Notes under the pieces: model-generated
What the model was told of the DNA's origin: nothing
The model's database searches: none
Seen by the model: only the letters and a program-made list of their open reading frames with translations
Assembly: GCA_050953005.1 (NCBI GenBank)
Contig: JBMNLV010000001.1
Span: forward strand, 267,170 to 331,169
DNA: 64,000 nt
Direction: 5' to 3'
DNA from: UBA6115 sp050953005
GTDB taxonomy: Bacteria; Bacillota; Clostridia; Christensenellales; Aristaeellaceae
Translations under genes and position numbers: made by a program
In this document: positions 1 to 8,525 of the stretch, one piece after another
Numbering within the stretch: position 1 is the first letter of the stretch
How the letters are laid out: the number at the start of each line of letters is the position of its first letter

Positions 1-249
1 CGTGCCGATATAGCCGAATTTCAGCTCCTGCCCGTTCAGGCTGAGCACATCGTGCACCGCGCTGATCATGCCCCTGATACGCCCGTCCTCACGCGCTACC
101 TGGGTGATGGCGGAAAACCCTGGCCTGCCATATACCCAAGGGTGCAGCTTTTTGAAATCTGTCGGGGCGCCAGAATAGCTGAACACGTAGTTGGCAAAAT
201 CAATCAGGTCATTTTCCTCATCGGGCCTCGCCTGTCCATACGTCAGCAT
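1..249 (-). CDS. GNAT family N-acetyltransferase (N-terminal part, runs off window)
   Basis: The minus strand gives 83 uninterrupted codons from an ATG at 249 to the window edge. The protein starts MLTYGQARPDEEND and continues FANYVFSYSG, RPGFSAITQVARED, GMISAVHDV and LKFGYIGT. An acidic N-terminus, then a strand with a 'G-x-I' turn and a 'GYIGTV-like' strand, is the usual opening of Eis-type GNAT acetyltransferases, which transfer acetyl from acetyl-CoA to an amine. A strong ribosome-binding site (AGGAGGT, about 257-263) sits 7-8 bases before the ATG and decides the start. The substrate cannot be told and the acetyl-CoA loop is outside the window. The family call is an inference from the N-terminal pattern. 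Confidence 0.7.
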   Translation of the reverse strand, partial: MLTYGQARPDEENDLIDFANYVFSYSGAPTDFKKLHPWVYGRPGFSAITQVAREDGRIRGMISAVHDVLSLNGQELKFGYIGT

Positions 250-361
250 GTGCCGCACCTCCTGATGATGGTCCTGCCCTGCATCATACCACAACCCGCA
301 TAGGCGGCGCAGCATCCCCCGGGCAAAATCGGAAACAACAGCGACGCATCCAAAAACCTGG

Positions 362-389
362 CACCCTAAAATCTGCACCCTAAAATCTG
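362..389. repeat. 14-bp perfect tandem duplication upstream of the envelope operon
   Basis: CACCCTAAAATCTG occurs twice head to tail (362-375 and 376-389). It lies just upstream of the -35 element of the promoter at 403-431. It could be a slippage duplication or a paired operator; the sequence alone does not decide. Confidence 0.9.
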
Positions 390-402
390 CTTCATAATAG
401 TT

Positions 403-431
403 TTGCAATCTGCCACCGGGCAAGGTATACT
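403..431 (+). promoter_or_regulatory. Sigma-A type promoter of the glycosyltransferase/VanW operon
   Basis: TTGCAA (403-408), 17-bp spacer, TATACT (426-431). It lies 36 bases upstream of the TTG start at 467 and is the only good promoter before the six-gene operon. Confidence 0.75.
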
Positions 432-466
432 ATGAAAATGAATCAATGGTAAGGAGGGTTGTCCGC

Positions 467-1567
467 TTGGCATCAAAGCAGGCAGTGGTACTTATCCCGT
501 CCTTGCACCCGGACGATCGGCTGACAGCCTATGTGCGGGATCTTGTCGCTCAAGGTTTTGAACACATTGTTGTGGTAGATGACGGCTCCGGGCCGGATTA
601 CGCCTCCTATTTCGACGAGCTGCGCGCCAACCCCGCCTGCGAGGTGCTGTCTTACCCGGACAACCGCGGCAAGGGCTTCGCGCTCAAGTTCGGCATGCAG
701 CACATCCTGCGCGCATACCCTGATGCCATCGGCGTCATCACCGCGGATTCCGATGGCCAGCACACCGCGCCGGACTGCCTGCGCCTTGCCAGGGCCATGC
801 AGGAAAAGCCGGACAGGCTGATCCTCGGCAGCCGGGATTTCTCAGTTCCCGGGGTGCCATCCAAGAGCAAAGCCGGCAACCGGCTGACCAGTTTCTTCTT
901 TATGCTGCTGTACGGCCACTGGCTGCCGGATACCCAAACCGGCCTGCGCGGCATCAGCCGCCAGCTGATGCCAAAGATGATCGACATCCCGGGCAGCCGC
1001 TTTGAATATGAGATGAACATGCTCATCCACATGTCAGGATGGAACATCGGCTTTGAGGTGGTGCCCATTCAAACCATCTATCATGATGCCAATGCCGGTA
1101 CGCATTTCCGGCCCTTTCAAGATTCATGGCGCATCTACAAGCTGTTGTTTTCCAACTTTTTCAAATTCGCCTCCGCCAGCGCGCTGTCCACCCTGCTGGA
1201 CCATGCGCTGTTCAACCTGCTGGACCGCTGGCTGCTGCCCGCGCTGTTTATGGCCTTTTCCCCCAATATGCACCACAGCAGCGCTCTGCTGCCCAACGGC
1301 ATCGCCAGGGTGTGCTCCGCCTTGTTCAACTACCGGGTCAATCGCCAGTTTGTGTTCAACATTCACAAGTCCAAGGGCGCGCTGCTGCGCTACATTCTGC
1401 TGGCCATTCTAGTCTACCTGGCGTCCAGTCTGCTGATCGACGCCTTCCACAAGCTCCTGGGCATGGACAGTGGCCTGGCCAAGATCCTGGTGGATACCGT
1501 CCTGTTCTTTATCAATTACCGCGTCATGAAATCCTGGGTATTCAGATCACCCGAAGAAAGGCCCTGA
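467..1567 (+). CDS. Family 2 glycosyltransferase fused to a GtrA-like membrane domain
   Basis: Predicted 366-residue membrane enzyme. The N-terminal part (about 1-220) is a GT-A glycosyltransferase of the dolichyl-phosphate-mannose-synthase type: VVVDDGSG, the metal-binding TADSDGQH, GSRDFSVPG and QTGLRGIS are visible. Such enzymes move a sugar from a nucleotide donor to polyprenyl phosphate on the inner membrane face. The C-terminal part (about 225-360) has four hydrophobic segments with the FNYRVNRQFVF pattern of GtrA proteins, thought to help flip lipid-linked sugars. The start is the TTG at 467 because AAGGAGG (451-457) sits 9 bases before it; an in-frame ATG at 446 lies before the SD. 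First gene of an envelope operon; the next gene starts 7 bases downstream. The sugar is unknown. Confidence 0.88.
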   Translation: MASKQAVVLIPSLHPDDRLTAYVRDLVAQGFEHIVVVDDGSGPDYASYFDELRANPACEVLSYPDNRGKGFALKFGMQHILRAYPDAIGVITADSDGQHTAPDCLRLARAMQEKPDRLILGSRDFSVPGVPSKSKAGNRLTSFFFMLLYGHWLPDTQTGLRGISRQLMPKMIDIPGSRFEYEMNMLIHMSGWNIGFEVVPIQTIYHDANAGTHFRPFQDSWRIYKLLFSNFFKFASASALSTLLDHALFNLLDRWLLPALFMAFSPNMHHSSALLPNGIARVCSALFNYRVNRQFVFNIHKSKGALLRYILLAILVYLASSLLIDAFHKLLGMDSGLAKILVDTVLFFINYRVMKSWVFRSPEERP

Positions 1568-1574
1568 ACCTAGT

Positions 1575-2552
1575 ATGAAGAAAACCTCAACGTTAATCCT
1601 CGCGCTGGCCCTGCTCATCAGTCTGGCCCTGCCCTTTCTGGTGCCCTCCGGCGCGCTGCTGGACGAGGCTAACTATCAGCTGCTGGAAGAGCGCTGGCAG
1701 GAGGAGGAAGACAGCGGCGCGCTGAGCTGGCTGATTCCTTCCGCCGCCGCGCAGCCGGCCCTTGAACCGCTGCCCATGGACTTCTCCCCGGGCAGATCCC
1801 TGGACCCTGCCGGTTTTACCGCGGAGGGCTATGAGGATGAAAGCATCCTTGTACAGCTGCAGACCCGGGAAGAAGATGGCGTAAGGCTGCGCATCGCCAC
1901 CATCAGCATCTCGGACCCCAGCCAGCTGCGCACGGCTACCGCGGGCAAGCCCACCTCCAGCAAAGTGGCGCTGATTTCCTCCATGGCCCAAAAACACAAC
2001 GCCGTGCTGGCCCTCAACGCCAACTACATGAACCATGATCCGGTCAAAAACAGCTTTGAATACCGCATGGGCGTTCGGATCCGTAAAGATCCAAACCGCA
2101 TCAAGGACCTGCTGATCATCGATGAAAACGCGGATTTTCACCTGTTTGTAAAGTCAAACAAGAAGGAGATCGCGGCCTTTGAGAAGGCCGGCCATACCAT
2201 TGTCAACGCCTTCACCTTTGGCCCGGCGCTGGTCAAGGACGGCGTTTTGCTCACCATAGATAAAAACTACGGCTATAACCCCCACGGCAGGGAGCCGCGG
2301 CTGGCCATCGGCCAGCTGGCGCCGCTTCAATATATTGTGGTGCTGGTCGAAGGCCTGACCGGCCGCGACGGCGTGACGCAGCAGGAGATGGCGCAGATTC
2401 TCTTTGACCTGGGCGCCCGGCAGGCTTTCAATCTGGACGGCGGCAACTCGGCCACCCTGGTGTTCAACGGGGGGTATTACCAGAACAAGACAAAATCCAA
2501 CGAGCGCGCGCAAACTGACATGATCTACTTTGCCAGCCTGGCGGGCGAGTGA
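1575..2552 (+). CDS. Exported phosphodiester glycosidase (NAGPA) domain protein
   Basis: 325 residues. Residues 1-20 form a signal or anchor helix (MKKTSTLILALALLISLALP). The rest matches the phosphodiester glycosidase family related to the uncovering enzyme: LALNANYMN, TFGPALVKDG and the catalytic-type loop FNLDGGNSATLVFNGG near the end. Members of this family hydrolyse sugar-phosphodiester linkages, and in Firmicutes they are thought to act on wall polymers outside the membrane. It lies between the glycosyltransferase-GtrA fusion and an Lgt-like protein and overlaps the latter by four bases, so a role in making or trimming a surface glycan is likely. The exact substrate is unknown. Confidence 0.87.
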   Translation: MKKTSTLILALALLISLALPFLVPSGALLDEANYQLLEERWQEEEDSGALSWLIPSAAAQPALEPLPMDFSPGRSLDPAGFTAEGYEDESILVQLQTREEDGVRLRIATISISDPSQLRTATAGKPTSSKVALISSMAQKHNAVLALNANYMNHDPVKNSFEYRMGVRIRKDPNRIKDLLIIDENADFHLFVKSNKKEIAAFEKAGHTIVNAFTFGPALVKDGVLLTIDKNYGYNPHGREPRLAIGQLAPLQYIVVLVEGLTGRDGVTQQEMAQILFDLGARQAFNLDGGNSATLVFNGGYYQNKTKSNERAQTDMIYFASLAGE

Positions 2553-3505
2553 GCCAGATGTACGAGGACGCTGTCAGCCTGCCCGTCTTTGGCACCCGGA
2601 TCTATGCCTATGGCCTGACGCTGATGCTGGGCTGCTGGCTGGCCATCATCCTGCTGTGGCGGCTGAGTTCCCGGCAAGAGCGGCTTGTCCGGGCCGCCGC
2701 CTTCACATCGCTGTTCGCCCTGCCGCTGGGCTTTGCGCTGGCGCGGGTGATGTACTGTCTGTTGGATCCCGCTTTCAGGCCCATTTTGACGCTGAGCAAT
2801 CTGCTCAATGTCCACACAGGCGGTTTTGCCATGTACGGTGCGCTGACCGGCGCGGTGCTGGCCGCGCTCATCGGGGCCAGGCTGGGCAATGCGGGCAAAA
2901 TGCGCATGCTGGACCTGCTCTCCCCCGCGCTGGCGGTTTTTTTGGTGCCTGCCCGGCTGGGCGAGGGCTTTACCACCCTGGGCATCAGCCGCCCCCTGAC
3001 CACCTCCTGGCTGACGGACAGCTTTCTGGCCAGCAGGGACACCTATGATTCCTATTTGCGCACCTACCTGCTGGAGGCCGCGGCCGCGCTGGTTCTTGCG
3101 GTTTTCCTGACCCGAATGCTTCGCCAGAATAAGAAGGAAGGCCTGGTCTTTTCAACTTTCTGCCTGCTGTACGGCATCACGCAGACCCTGATGGAAAGCC
3201 TGCGCTATGACGGCCACCTGCGCTACGGATTTATCGGTGTGCAGCAGGTATTGTCCGCAGCGCTGTTCGGGCTGACGCTGATCGCGCTGGCCGTGCGCGC
3301 GCTGCGCGGAAAGGGCAGCAAGCGGCTGCCCATCCTGGCCCTGGCGGCGCTTCCGCTTGTGCTGGCGGCACTGGTTGGAGTAGAATTCCTGATAGACCGC
3401 TCGGAACAGGGCAAACTGTTCAGCTACAGCTTGTATCTGCCGCTGCTGGCGCTGCCCGCGGTAATGGGCATGCGTCTGATCAAACTGGAGGAAAGCCTTG
3501 GATAA
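2549..3505 (+). CDS. Prolipoprotein diacylglyceryl transferase-like membrane protein (variant Lgt paralogue)
   Basis: 318 residues with about seven hydrophobic segments. The overall Lgt plan is visible: FGTRIYAYGLTLMLG at the N-terminus, GGFAMYGALTGAVL, and ESLRYDGHLRYGFIGVQQVLS near the C-terminus. The Lgt signature (GRxGNxxN) is changed to ARLGEGFT around residues 133-140, so the arginine stays but both asparagines are lost. A canonical Lgt is encoded elsewhere in the window (14663-15535), so this copy is unlikely to be the housekeeping enzyme. The start is the GTG at 2549 overlapping the previous stop (GTGA); an ATG at 2558 is possible. It may transfer a lipid group to another acceptor, or be a non-catalytic membrane partner of the operon; this is inference. 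Confidence 0.72.
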   Translation: MSQMYEDAVSLPVFGTRIYAYGLTLMLGCWLAIILLWRLSSRQERLVRAAAFTSLFALPLGFALARVMYCLLDPAFRPILTLSNLLNVHTGGFAMYGALTGAVLAALIGARLGNAGKMRMLDLLSPALAVFLVPARLGEGFTTLGISRPLTTSWLTDSFLASRDTYDSYLRTYLLEAAAALVLAVFLTRMLRQNKKEGLVFSTFCLLYGITQTLMESLRYDGHLRYGFIGVQQVLSAALFGLTLIALAVRALRGKGSKRLPILALAALPLVLAALVGVEFLIDRSEQGKLFSYSLYLPLLALPAVMGMRLIKLEESLG

Positions 3506-3701
3506 GGACCTCATCAAGCGCATCAACGAACTGGCGCGAAAAAAGAAAGAAACCGGCCTTCGCGAGGAAGAACTGGCCGAGCAGGCCGCGCTGCGCGCGC
3601 AATACCTGCAGGCATTCCGCAGCAGCCTGGAGGCTACCCTGGAACAAATCTGGATAGAAAATGAGGATGGTGTCTATGAAAAGCTTCAAAAAAAGCAATA
3701 G
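3498..3701 (+). CDS. DUF896 small cytosolic protein (YnzC family)
   Basis: 67 residues: MDKDLIKRINELARKKKE, then EEELAEQAALRAQYLQAFR. This is the DUF896 pattern (INELA, EEE..EQ..LR..YL..FR) known from B. subtilis YnzC, a short two-helix protein that is induced with the SOS gene yneA in Bacillus but whose biochemistry is unknown. The start is TTG at 3498 with GGAGGAAAG just upstream. It overlaps the preceding gene by eight bases and the following gene by 26. Its place inside an envelope operon is unusual, and no LexA-like box was seen here. Confidence 0.85.
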   Translation: MDKDLIKRINELARKKKETGLREEELAEQAALRAQYLQAFRSSLEATLEQIWIENEDGVYEKLQKKQ

Positions 3702-4704
3702 GCGCCCGATCGCGCTGACGGCAGCCCTGTTGCTGCTCATCATCCTGCTGCCGGCGCATGCCGATGGCGGCAAGGTGCTCTACAACGCCAAAATTACCAA
3801 TCTCTTTCCCAACAGCACCACCAGGGTGTACGCCAAGCCGGACACCGACAGCACGGTGCTGGCCAACTACAAGCCCGGTCGGGACATCCAGATTGTTGAT
3901 GTTCAGCCGAATTTTGTACAGATCAAGCTGGGCAAGAAAACGGGCTGGGTGCTGCGCCACCGCATCATGGACCCGGTGGCGCTGGACTTTGTGAGCACCC
4001 CCAAGTTCGGTACCGCGATCAATCACCTGTTTACCACCGTGGACAGTCCCATCGAGATCAAGGCCGCCCCGGACACTGACAGCCAGACGCTGATTGTGCT
4101 CAGCAAGGGCGCTAAACTGGGCTTCCTGGACGCGGACAACGGCTGGGCGCGCACCATTTTCAAGCGTCAATACGGCTATGTGGACACACGCACCTTAAGC
4201 GAGCTTGAAATGGTGGCAGCCACTGAGGATGCCGGTACCAGTGAAATCCCCATCGCGGTATACAACTCCTTTTATGACATCTCCGACAGCGAAAACAACC
4301 TGAACCGCATCAACAACCTGGTGGTAGGCGGACAGCGTATGTCAAAAATTCTGCAGCCCGGCCAGACACTGGATTTTAACAGCGAGGTCGGTCCTTTCAA
4401 GGCCAGCAACGGCTATAAGCCCGCCGGCGCGCTGGTGGACGGAGAGCTGGTGTTTGACGTGTACGGCGGCGGCTCCTGCCAGGTATCCAGCACGCTGTAC
4501 AATGTGGTGCTGCAGCTGAGCGGCCTGACGGTGCTTCGCCGCGCGCCCCACGGCGCCAACGGCGCCAAATACCTGCCCCACGGCGTGGACGCCTCCAGCG
4601 GCATGCTCAACTTTGTTTTCCGCAATGACTATCCCTTTCCGATTTCCATCGCTGCCCACACGCAGGATGGTTCCCTGTTTATCGCTATTTACAAGGTATT
4701 ATAA
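3676..4704 (+). CDS. VanW family exported protein with two SH3-like domains (copy 1)
   Basis: 342 residues. A basic N-terminus and hydrophobic stretch (PIALTAALLLLIILLPAHA) form a signal or anchor. Two SH3-like modules follow: about 35-105 (TTRVYAKPDTDS ... KKTGWVLRHRI) and about 120-180 (IEIKAAPDTDSQTL ... QYGYVDTRTL). The C-terminal VanW domain (about 195-340) carries FNSEVGPF and the hallmark YGGGSCQVSSTLYNVVLQ. VanW proteins are cell-wall-associated with unknown chemistry; the name comes from a vanB-type resistance cluster and does not by itself mean resistance. The ATG at 3676 has GAGG nine bases before it, so it is preferred over 3661. A close paralogue follows directly. Confidence 0.9.
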   Translation: MKSFKKSNRRPIALTAALLLLIILLPAHADGGKVLYNAKITNLFPNSTTRVYAKPDTDSTVLANYKPGRDIQIVDVQPNFVQIKLGKKTGWVLRHRIMDPVALDFVSTPKFGTAINHLFTTVDSPIEIKAAPDTDSQTLIVLSKGAKLGFLDADNGWARTIFKRQYGYVDTRTLSELEMVAATEDAGTSEIPIAVYNSFYDISDSENNLNRINNLVVGGQRMSKILQPGQTLDFNSEVGPFKASNGYKPAGALVDGELVFDVYGGGSCQVSSTLYNVVLQLSGLTVLRRAPHGANGAKYLPHGVDASSGMLNFVFRNDYPFPISIAAHTQDGSLFIAIYKVL

Positions 4705-5705
4705 TGATGAAACGCGCGCTGTCCCTGCTGATCACTCTTGCCTTTTTGCCGCTGGCAACCGCCATGGCAAAGGATCAGCCCGCTTTGTATACCGGAAAGC
4801 CCAGCCATGATGCGCAGATCTACGCGCAGGCATCCCTTGATGCCCAGAGATTGGGCTACGCGCTCAAAAACAAAACGCTTGAAATCCTCGAGGTTGAGCC
4901 CGCCTGGCTCAAGGTCCGCACCGACAGATTTACCGGCTATATGCGGCGGCATTACATGATTGACGCCAGCGTAAAAACCGTTAACCCGCACACCACGCCG
5001 CCCTACAGCACGGTGGAATGTGAATGGCTGGCCTGGGTCGCCGGGGAAGCGCCTGTTCTGGCTGAGCCGCGAGCGGACGCCAAGGCGCTGATCACCCTGC
5101 AAAAAGGCGCGCGCCTGGCGCTGCTGGATATAAACGATGGCTGGGGGCGGCTGATCTACCACCGGCAGTATGCCTACATCAACACCAACCTGCTCAGCGA
5201 AATCCAGCCTGTCAACCAGGCGGCCGCACCCGGAACGGACGCGCCCATCGCGGCGTATACCTCCTTTTACCGCACCTCCCAGGAGGGCAGCAACCCCAAC
5301 CGTATGATCAACATCCAGGTAGCCTGCGACCGCTTTTCCCTGTATACACTGCAACAGGGCGACAAGCTTGACTTCAACCAGCACATCGGCCCCTATTCAC
5401 GCAGTGTGGGTTACCTGCCTGCCAACGCCCTGGTGGGCGGAGAAACCATCCAGGGGTACGGCGGAGGGACCTGCCAGGTCTCCAGCACGCTTTACAACGT
5501 CATCTTGCAGCTGCCCGGGGTGGAAATCCTGCACCGCAGGCCGCACGGGCCTTCCGCAGCATCCTATCTGCCCCATGGCGCGGATGCCGCGGTGGGCAAC
5601 AAAACCCAGAATTTTATTATCCGCAACCGATACAGTTTCCCCATCCGCATAGACGGCACTGCCCAGGACGGCGCCCTGACCATCGCGGTCTTTCGCGTGG
5701 ATTAA
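4704..5705 (+). CDS. VanW family exported protein with two SH3-like domains (copy 2)
   Basis: 333 residues, with the same plan as the gene before it: signal peptide (ALSLLITLAFLPLATAMA), two SH3-like modules (IYAQASLDAQ ... GYMRRHYM; APVLAEPRADAKAL ... QYAYINTNLL) and a C-terminal VanW domain with FNQHIGPYSRSVGY and YGGGTCQVSSTLYNVILQ. The start ATG overlaps the upstream stop by one base, so the two are translationally coupled. The pair looks like an old tandem duplication: the order of domains is kept while much of the sequence has diverged. Last gene of the operon, closed by the terminator at 5712-5757. Confidence 0.9.
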   Translation: MMKRALSLLITLAFLPLATAMAKDQPALYTGKPSHDAQIYAQASLDAQRLGYALKNKTLEILEVEPAWLKVRTDRFTGYMRRHYMIDASVKTVNPHTTPPYSTVECEWLAWVAGEAPVLAEPRADAKALITLQKGARLALLDINDGWGRLIYHRQYAYINTNLLSEIQPVNQAAAPGTDAPIAAYTSFYRTSQEGSNPNRMINIQVACDRFSLYTLQQGDKLDFNQHIGPYSRSVGYLPANALVGGETIQGYGGGTCQVSSTLYNVILQLPGVEILHRRPHGPSAASYLPHGADAAVGNKTQNFIIRNRYSFPIRIDGTAQDGALTIAVFRVD

Positions 5706-5711
5706 TACCAA

Positions 5712-5757
5712 AACGCCGCCCCGGGCGCTCAGTCCGCGGGACGGCGTTGTTTGTTTG
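5712..5757. terminator. Bidirectional terminator between VanW operon and tlyA
   Basis: Inverted repeat AACGCCG...CGGCGTT (5712-5718 with 5742-5748) extended by an inner CCCG/CGGG stem. It is followed by TTGTTTGTTT on the plus strand and TTTTGG on the minus strand. It lies between convergent genes. Confidence 0.85.
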
Positions 5758-5761
5758 GGGC

Positions 5762-6559
5762 TTACCGCAATTCGGTGTGCGCCTGCTCTACCAGGCGGAC
5801 AATGGCCGTATCATCCACAGAGGTGTCCGGACCACGGACAATGTCCGCCAGAAACTCAATGTTGCCCTTGGGACCCTTGACCGGAGAGAAGGTCATTCCC
5901 TGTACCCGCCAGCCCCGGCGATCAGCAAAATCGCGTATCTCGCGCAGCACGCGGACATGGGTGTCCGCTTCACGCACCACGCCATGCTTGCCCACTTGGC
6001 CGCGCCCGGCCTCAAACTGCGGCTTGATCAGGGTTAAAAAGCGGCCCTGTTCGCCCATGATGTCCATGGCGGCAGGCAGGATCAGGCGGATGGAAATAAA
6101 GGACACATCCATGACCGTCAGGGCAGGCCGCAGCGAAAACTGCTCCGCCTTCAGCAGCCGCGCGTTGGTGCGCTCCATGACCGTGACACGCTCATCCTGC
6201 CGCAGACGCCAGTCCAGCTGGCCATAGCCCACATCAATCGCGTACACATGCGCCGCGCCATTGCGCAGCAGTACATCGGTAAAGCCGCCGCTGGCGGCGC
6301 CGATGTCCATCGCGACCAAGCCGCTGACATCCGCCTCAAATGCCTGCAGGGCTTTTTCCAGTTTCAGGGCGCCGCGGGAAGCCCAGGCTTGCTCCTCGCC
6401 GCGCAGGATCAGGCTGTCCTGCGGCATGACCATCCAGGAAGCCTTGTCCACGCGCCGCTCCCCGCAAAACACGCGCCCGGCCAGAATCATGGCCTGCGCG
6501 CGCTCCCGGCTGGTCGCCAGGCCGCGCGCCACCAGCGCCAGGTCCGCGCGCTGCTTCAT
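5762..6559 (-). CDS. tlyA: TlyA family rRNA 2'-O-methyltransferase (S4 domain)
   Basis: 265 residues, the usual length. The N-terminal S4 RNA-binding domain (about 4-60: LALVARGLATSRERAQAMILAGRVFC) is followed by a Rossmann methyltransferase of the FtsJ type (about 62-245). Motif I is DIGAASGGFTDVLL and the later catalytic strand is TVMDVSFISIRLILP. TlyA enzymes methylate ribose in 16S and sometimes 23S rRNA using SAM; older annotations call them hemolysins. Start overlaps the stop of dxs by four bases (ATGA), the classical Firmicute pairing. The exact target nucleotide cannot be read from the sequence. Confidence 0.93.
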   Translation of the reverse strand: MKQRADLALVARGLATSRERAQAMILAGRVFCGERRVDKASWMVMPQDSLILRGEEQAWASRGALKLEKALQAFEADVSGLVAMDIGAASGGFTDVLLRNGAAHVYAIDVGYGQLDWRLRQDERVTVMERTNARLLKAEQFSLRPALTVMDVSFISIRLILPAAMDIMGEQGRFLTLIKPQFEAGRGQVGKHGVVREADTHVRVLREIRDFADRRGWRVQGMTFSPVKGPKGNIEFLADIVRGPDTSVDDTAIVRLVEQAHTELR

Positions 6560-8424
6560 GAGACCATCCTTCTGAGTCCGTGCAGGCTGTCCGCAATGCT
6601 GCGCGCATCCAGCCCACAGTGCGCCAGCAGCCTGTCATGACTGCCATGCGGGATAAATGAATCCTCCAGGGCATAAAGGCGGTCAGGCAATTTGAGCTGA
6701 TGCTGCACACAGGCTTCGCTGATGGCGCTGCCAAGCCCCCCCGCCAGAGCCTGCTCTTCCAGGACATAGTAAGGAGTGCCCAGACGAGTGAGCTCCCTGA
6801 GGAAATCCATGTCCAGCGGCTTGATGGAGGAGGCGTTGACCACCTGCGCCTGAAGCCCCCGATCAGACAGCAGTTCCCGCACGGCGAGCGCCTCCGACAC
6901 CATGGGACCTGTCGCCACCAGGCAGATGTCTCCCGGGGGCGTCAGGCGTTCCCATACGCCCGGATGAAACGCGGCTGCCGGCAGCTGCTGCATGCGCGCA
7001 CTTTCCAAACGCGGGTAGCGGATAAACACCGCGCCGGGATGGGACACGGCAAAACGCAGCATGCTTTCCATTTCCTCAATGCTTCTGGGGTTGAGCAGGA
7101 TCAGGTTGGGCACATGGCGCAACAATGCGGTGCCAAACACGCCATGGTGGGTGGGCCCGTCCGCGCCGCCCATGCCCGCGCGGTCAATCAAAAAGGTGAC
7201 CGGCAGGTTTTGCAGGCAGACATCCACCACCACCTGATCATAAGCGCGCTGCAAAAAGGTATCGTACAAGGCGACCACCGGGCGCAGGCCGCCGGCTGCC
7301 AGCCCGGCTGCCAGCGTGACCGCGTGGGCTTCGGCGATGCCCACATCAAACAAACGCGCGGGATACGCCTCCTGGAAGGGCGCAAGCCCTGTGGGCTCAG
7401 CCATGGCGGCGGTGATGGCCACAATGCGCTCATCCGCGCGCGCCAAGTCCACCAGCAGCTGTCCGGCCGCCTTGCCAAAGGAACGCGCGGATGCGGCTGA
7501 TTTAGGCTGGCCGTTCTCCGGATGGAAGGGGCTGACACCATGGGTATTCGATGGCTCCTGCTCCGCATAATCATAGCCCTTGCCCTTTTGTGTCATCACG
7601 TGGATGATGACCGGCTCATCAAAACGCTTGGCGCGCTGGAAGATTTTTTCCATGTGGCGCAGGTTGTGCCCATCGATCGGGCCCAGGTAATGGAACCCCA
7701 GTGCGCCAAAAACGCGGTCGCGGACAAAGATGTTTTTGATGGAATCCTTGACCCGCTGCAGCAGGTCGAACAGCCATCCGCCAATCAGCGGTACCTTGAG
7801 AAAAAATACAGACAGCGCGCGCTTGAGGGAGATCCATGCCTTGCTGGTGCGCATATGGGTCAGGTAGTTGCTCAGAGCGCCCACATTGGGCGCGATGCTC
7901 ATCTGATTGTCATTGAGGATAACAATCAGCCGGGTTTTTTGATGACCGGCGTCATTGAGCGCCTCATAGCACAGCCCCCCGGTCATCGCGCCATCGCCCA
8001 CCACCGCAACAATATGCTCCTTGCCGCCCTTTAAATCCCGCGCGCGGGCCATGCCCAGGGCAGCCGAGATGCTGGTGGACGCGTGGCCGGTGTCGTAGGC
8101 GTCATGCGGGCTCTCCGCGCGCTTTGGAAAGCCTGAAATGCCGCCGTACTGGCGCAGACTGTCCATGCCGGCCAGGCGGCCGGTAAGCATCTTGTGCGCA
8201 TAGCACTGATGCCCGACATCAAAAATCAACTTGTCCCGCGGGCTGTCAAACACACGGTGCAAAGCCAAAGTCAATTCGACCACGCCCAGGTTGCTGGCCA
8301 GGTGGCCGCCGTTTTTGCTGACCGCGCTGATAATCTCCTCACGCAGCTGGCTGGCGATGCTTTCCAGCTGCGGCTGTGTCAATTGCCGCAAATCCGCCGG
8401 TTCGCGGATGTCACGCAAATCCAT
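6556..8424 (-). CDS. dxs: 1-deoxy-D-xylulose-5-phosphate synthase
   Basis: 622 residues, normal length. This thiamine-diphosphate enzyme condenses pyruvate and glyceraldehyde 3-phosphate, the first step of the MEP isoprenoid pathway. Visible landmarks are HQCYAHKMLTGR, the ThDP/Mg site GDGAMTGGLCYEALNDAG, the GPIDGHNL loop, and the catalytic glutamate region FDVGIAEAHAVTLAAG in the pyrimidine-binding domain. GGAGGACAGCC precedes the ATG. It is first in a two-gene unit with tlyA. A candidate extended -10 (TGG then TACAAT on the minus strand, 8456-8461) lies about 30 bases upstream of the start. Confidence 0.97.
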   Translation of the reverse strand: MDLRDIREPADLRQLTQPQLESIASQLREEIISAVSKNGGHLASNLGVVELTLALHRVFDSPRDKLIFDVGHQCYAHKMLTGRLAGMDSLRQYGGISGFPKRAESPHDAYDTGHASTSISAALGMARARDLKGGKEHIVAVVGDGAMTGGLCYEALNDAGHQKTRLIVILNDNQMSIAPNVGALSNYLTHMRTSKAWISLKRALSVFFLKVPLIGGWLFDLLQRVKDSIKNIFVRDRVFGALGFHYLGPIDGHNLRHMEKIFQRAKRFDEPVIIHVMTQKGKGYDYAEQEPSNTHGVSPFHPENGQPKSAASARSFGKAAGQLLVDLARADERIVAITAAMAEPTGLAPFQEAYPARLFDVGIAEAHAVTLAAGLAAGGLRPVVALYDTFLQRAYDQVVVDVCLQNLPVTFLIDRAGMGGADGPTHHGVFGTALLRHVPNLILLNPRSIEEMESMLRFAVSHPGAVFIRYPRLESARMQQLPAAAFHPGVWERLTPPGDICLVATGPMVSEALAVRELLSDRGLQAQVVNASSIKPLDMDFLRELTRLGTPYYVLEEQALAGGLGSAISEACVQHQLKLPDRLYALEDSFIPHGSHDRLLAHCGLDARSIADSLHGLRRMVS

Positions 8425-8525
8425 GGCTGTCCTCCATTCCTTCCACGGTGCACCTATTGTACCACATTCTCAAGGCTATGAATAAAGCTAGCAGGCAGCA
8501 GATTTACTTGCCATCACCCGGCTGA

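Noticed and set aside
3676..5705. Vancomycin resistance cluster
   Set aside because: VanW-domain proteins alone are widespread; no vanH, ligase or vanX genes are present.
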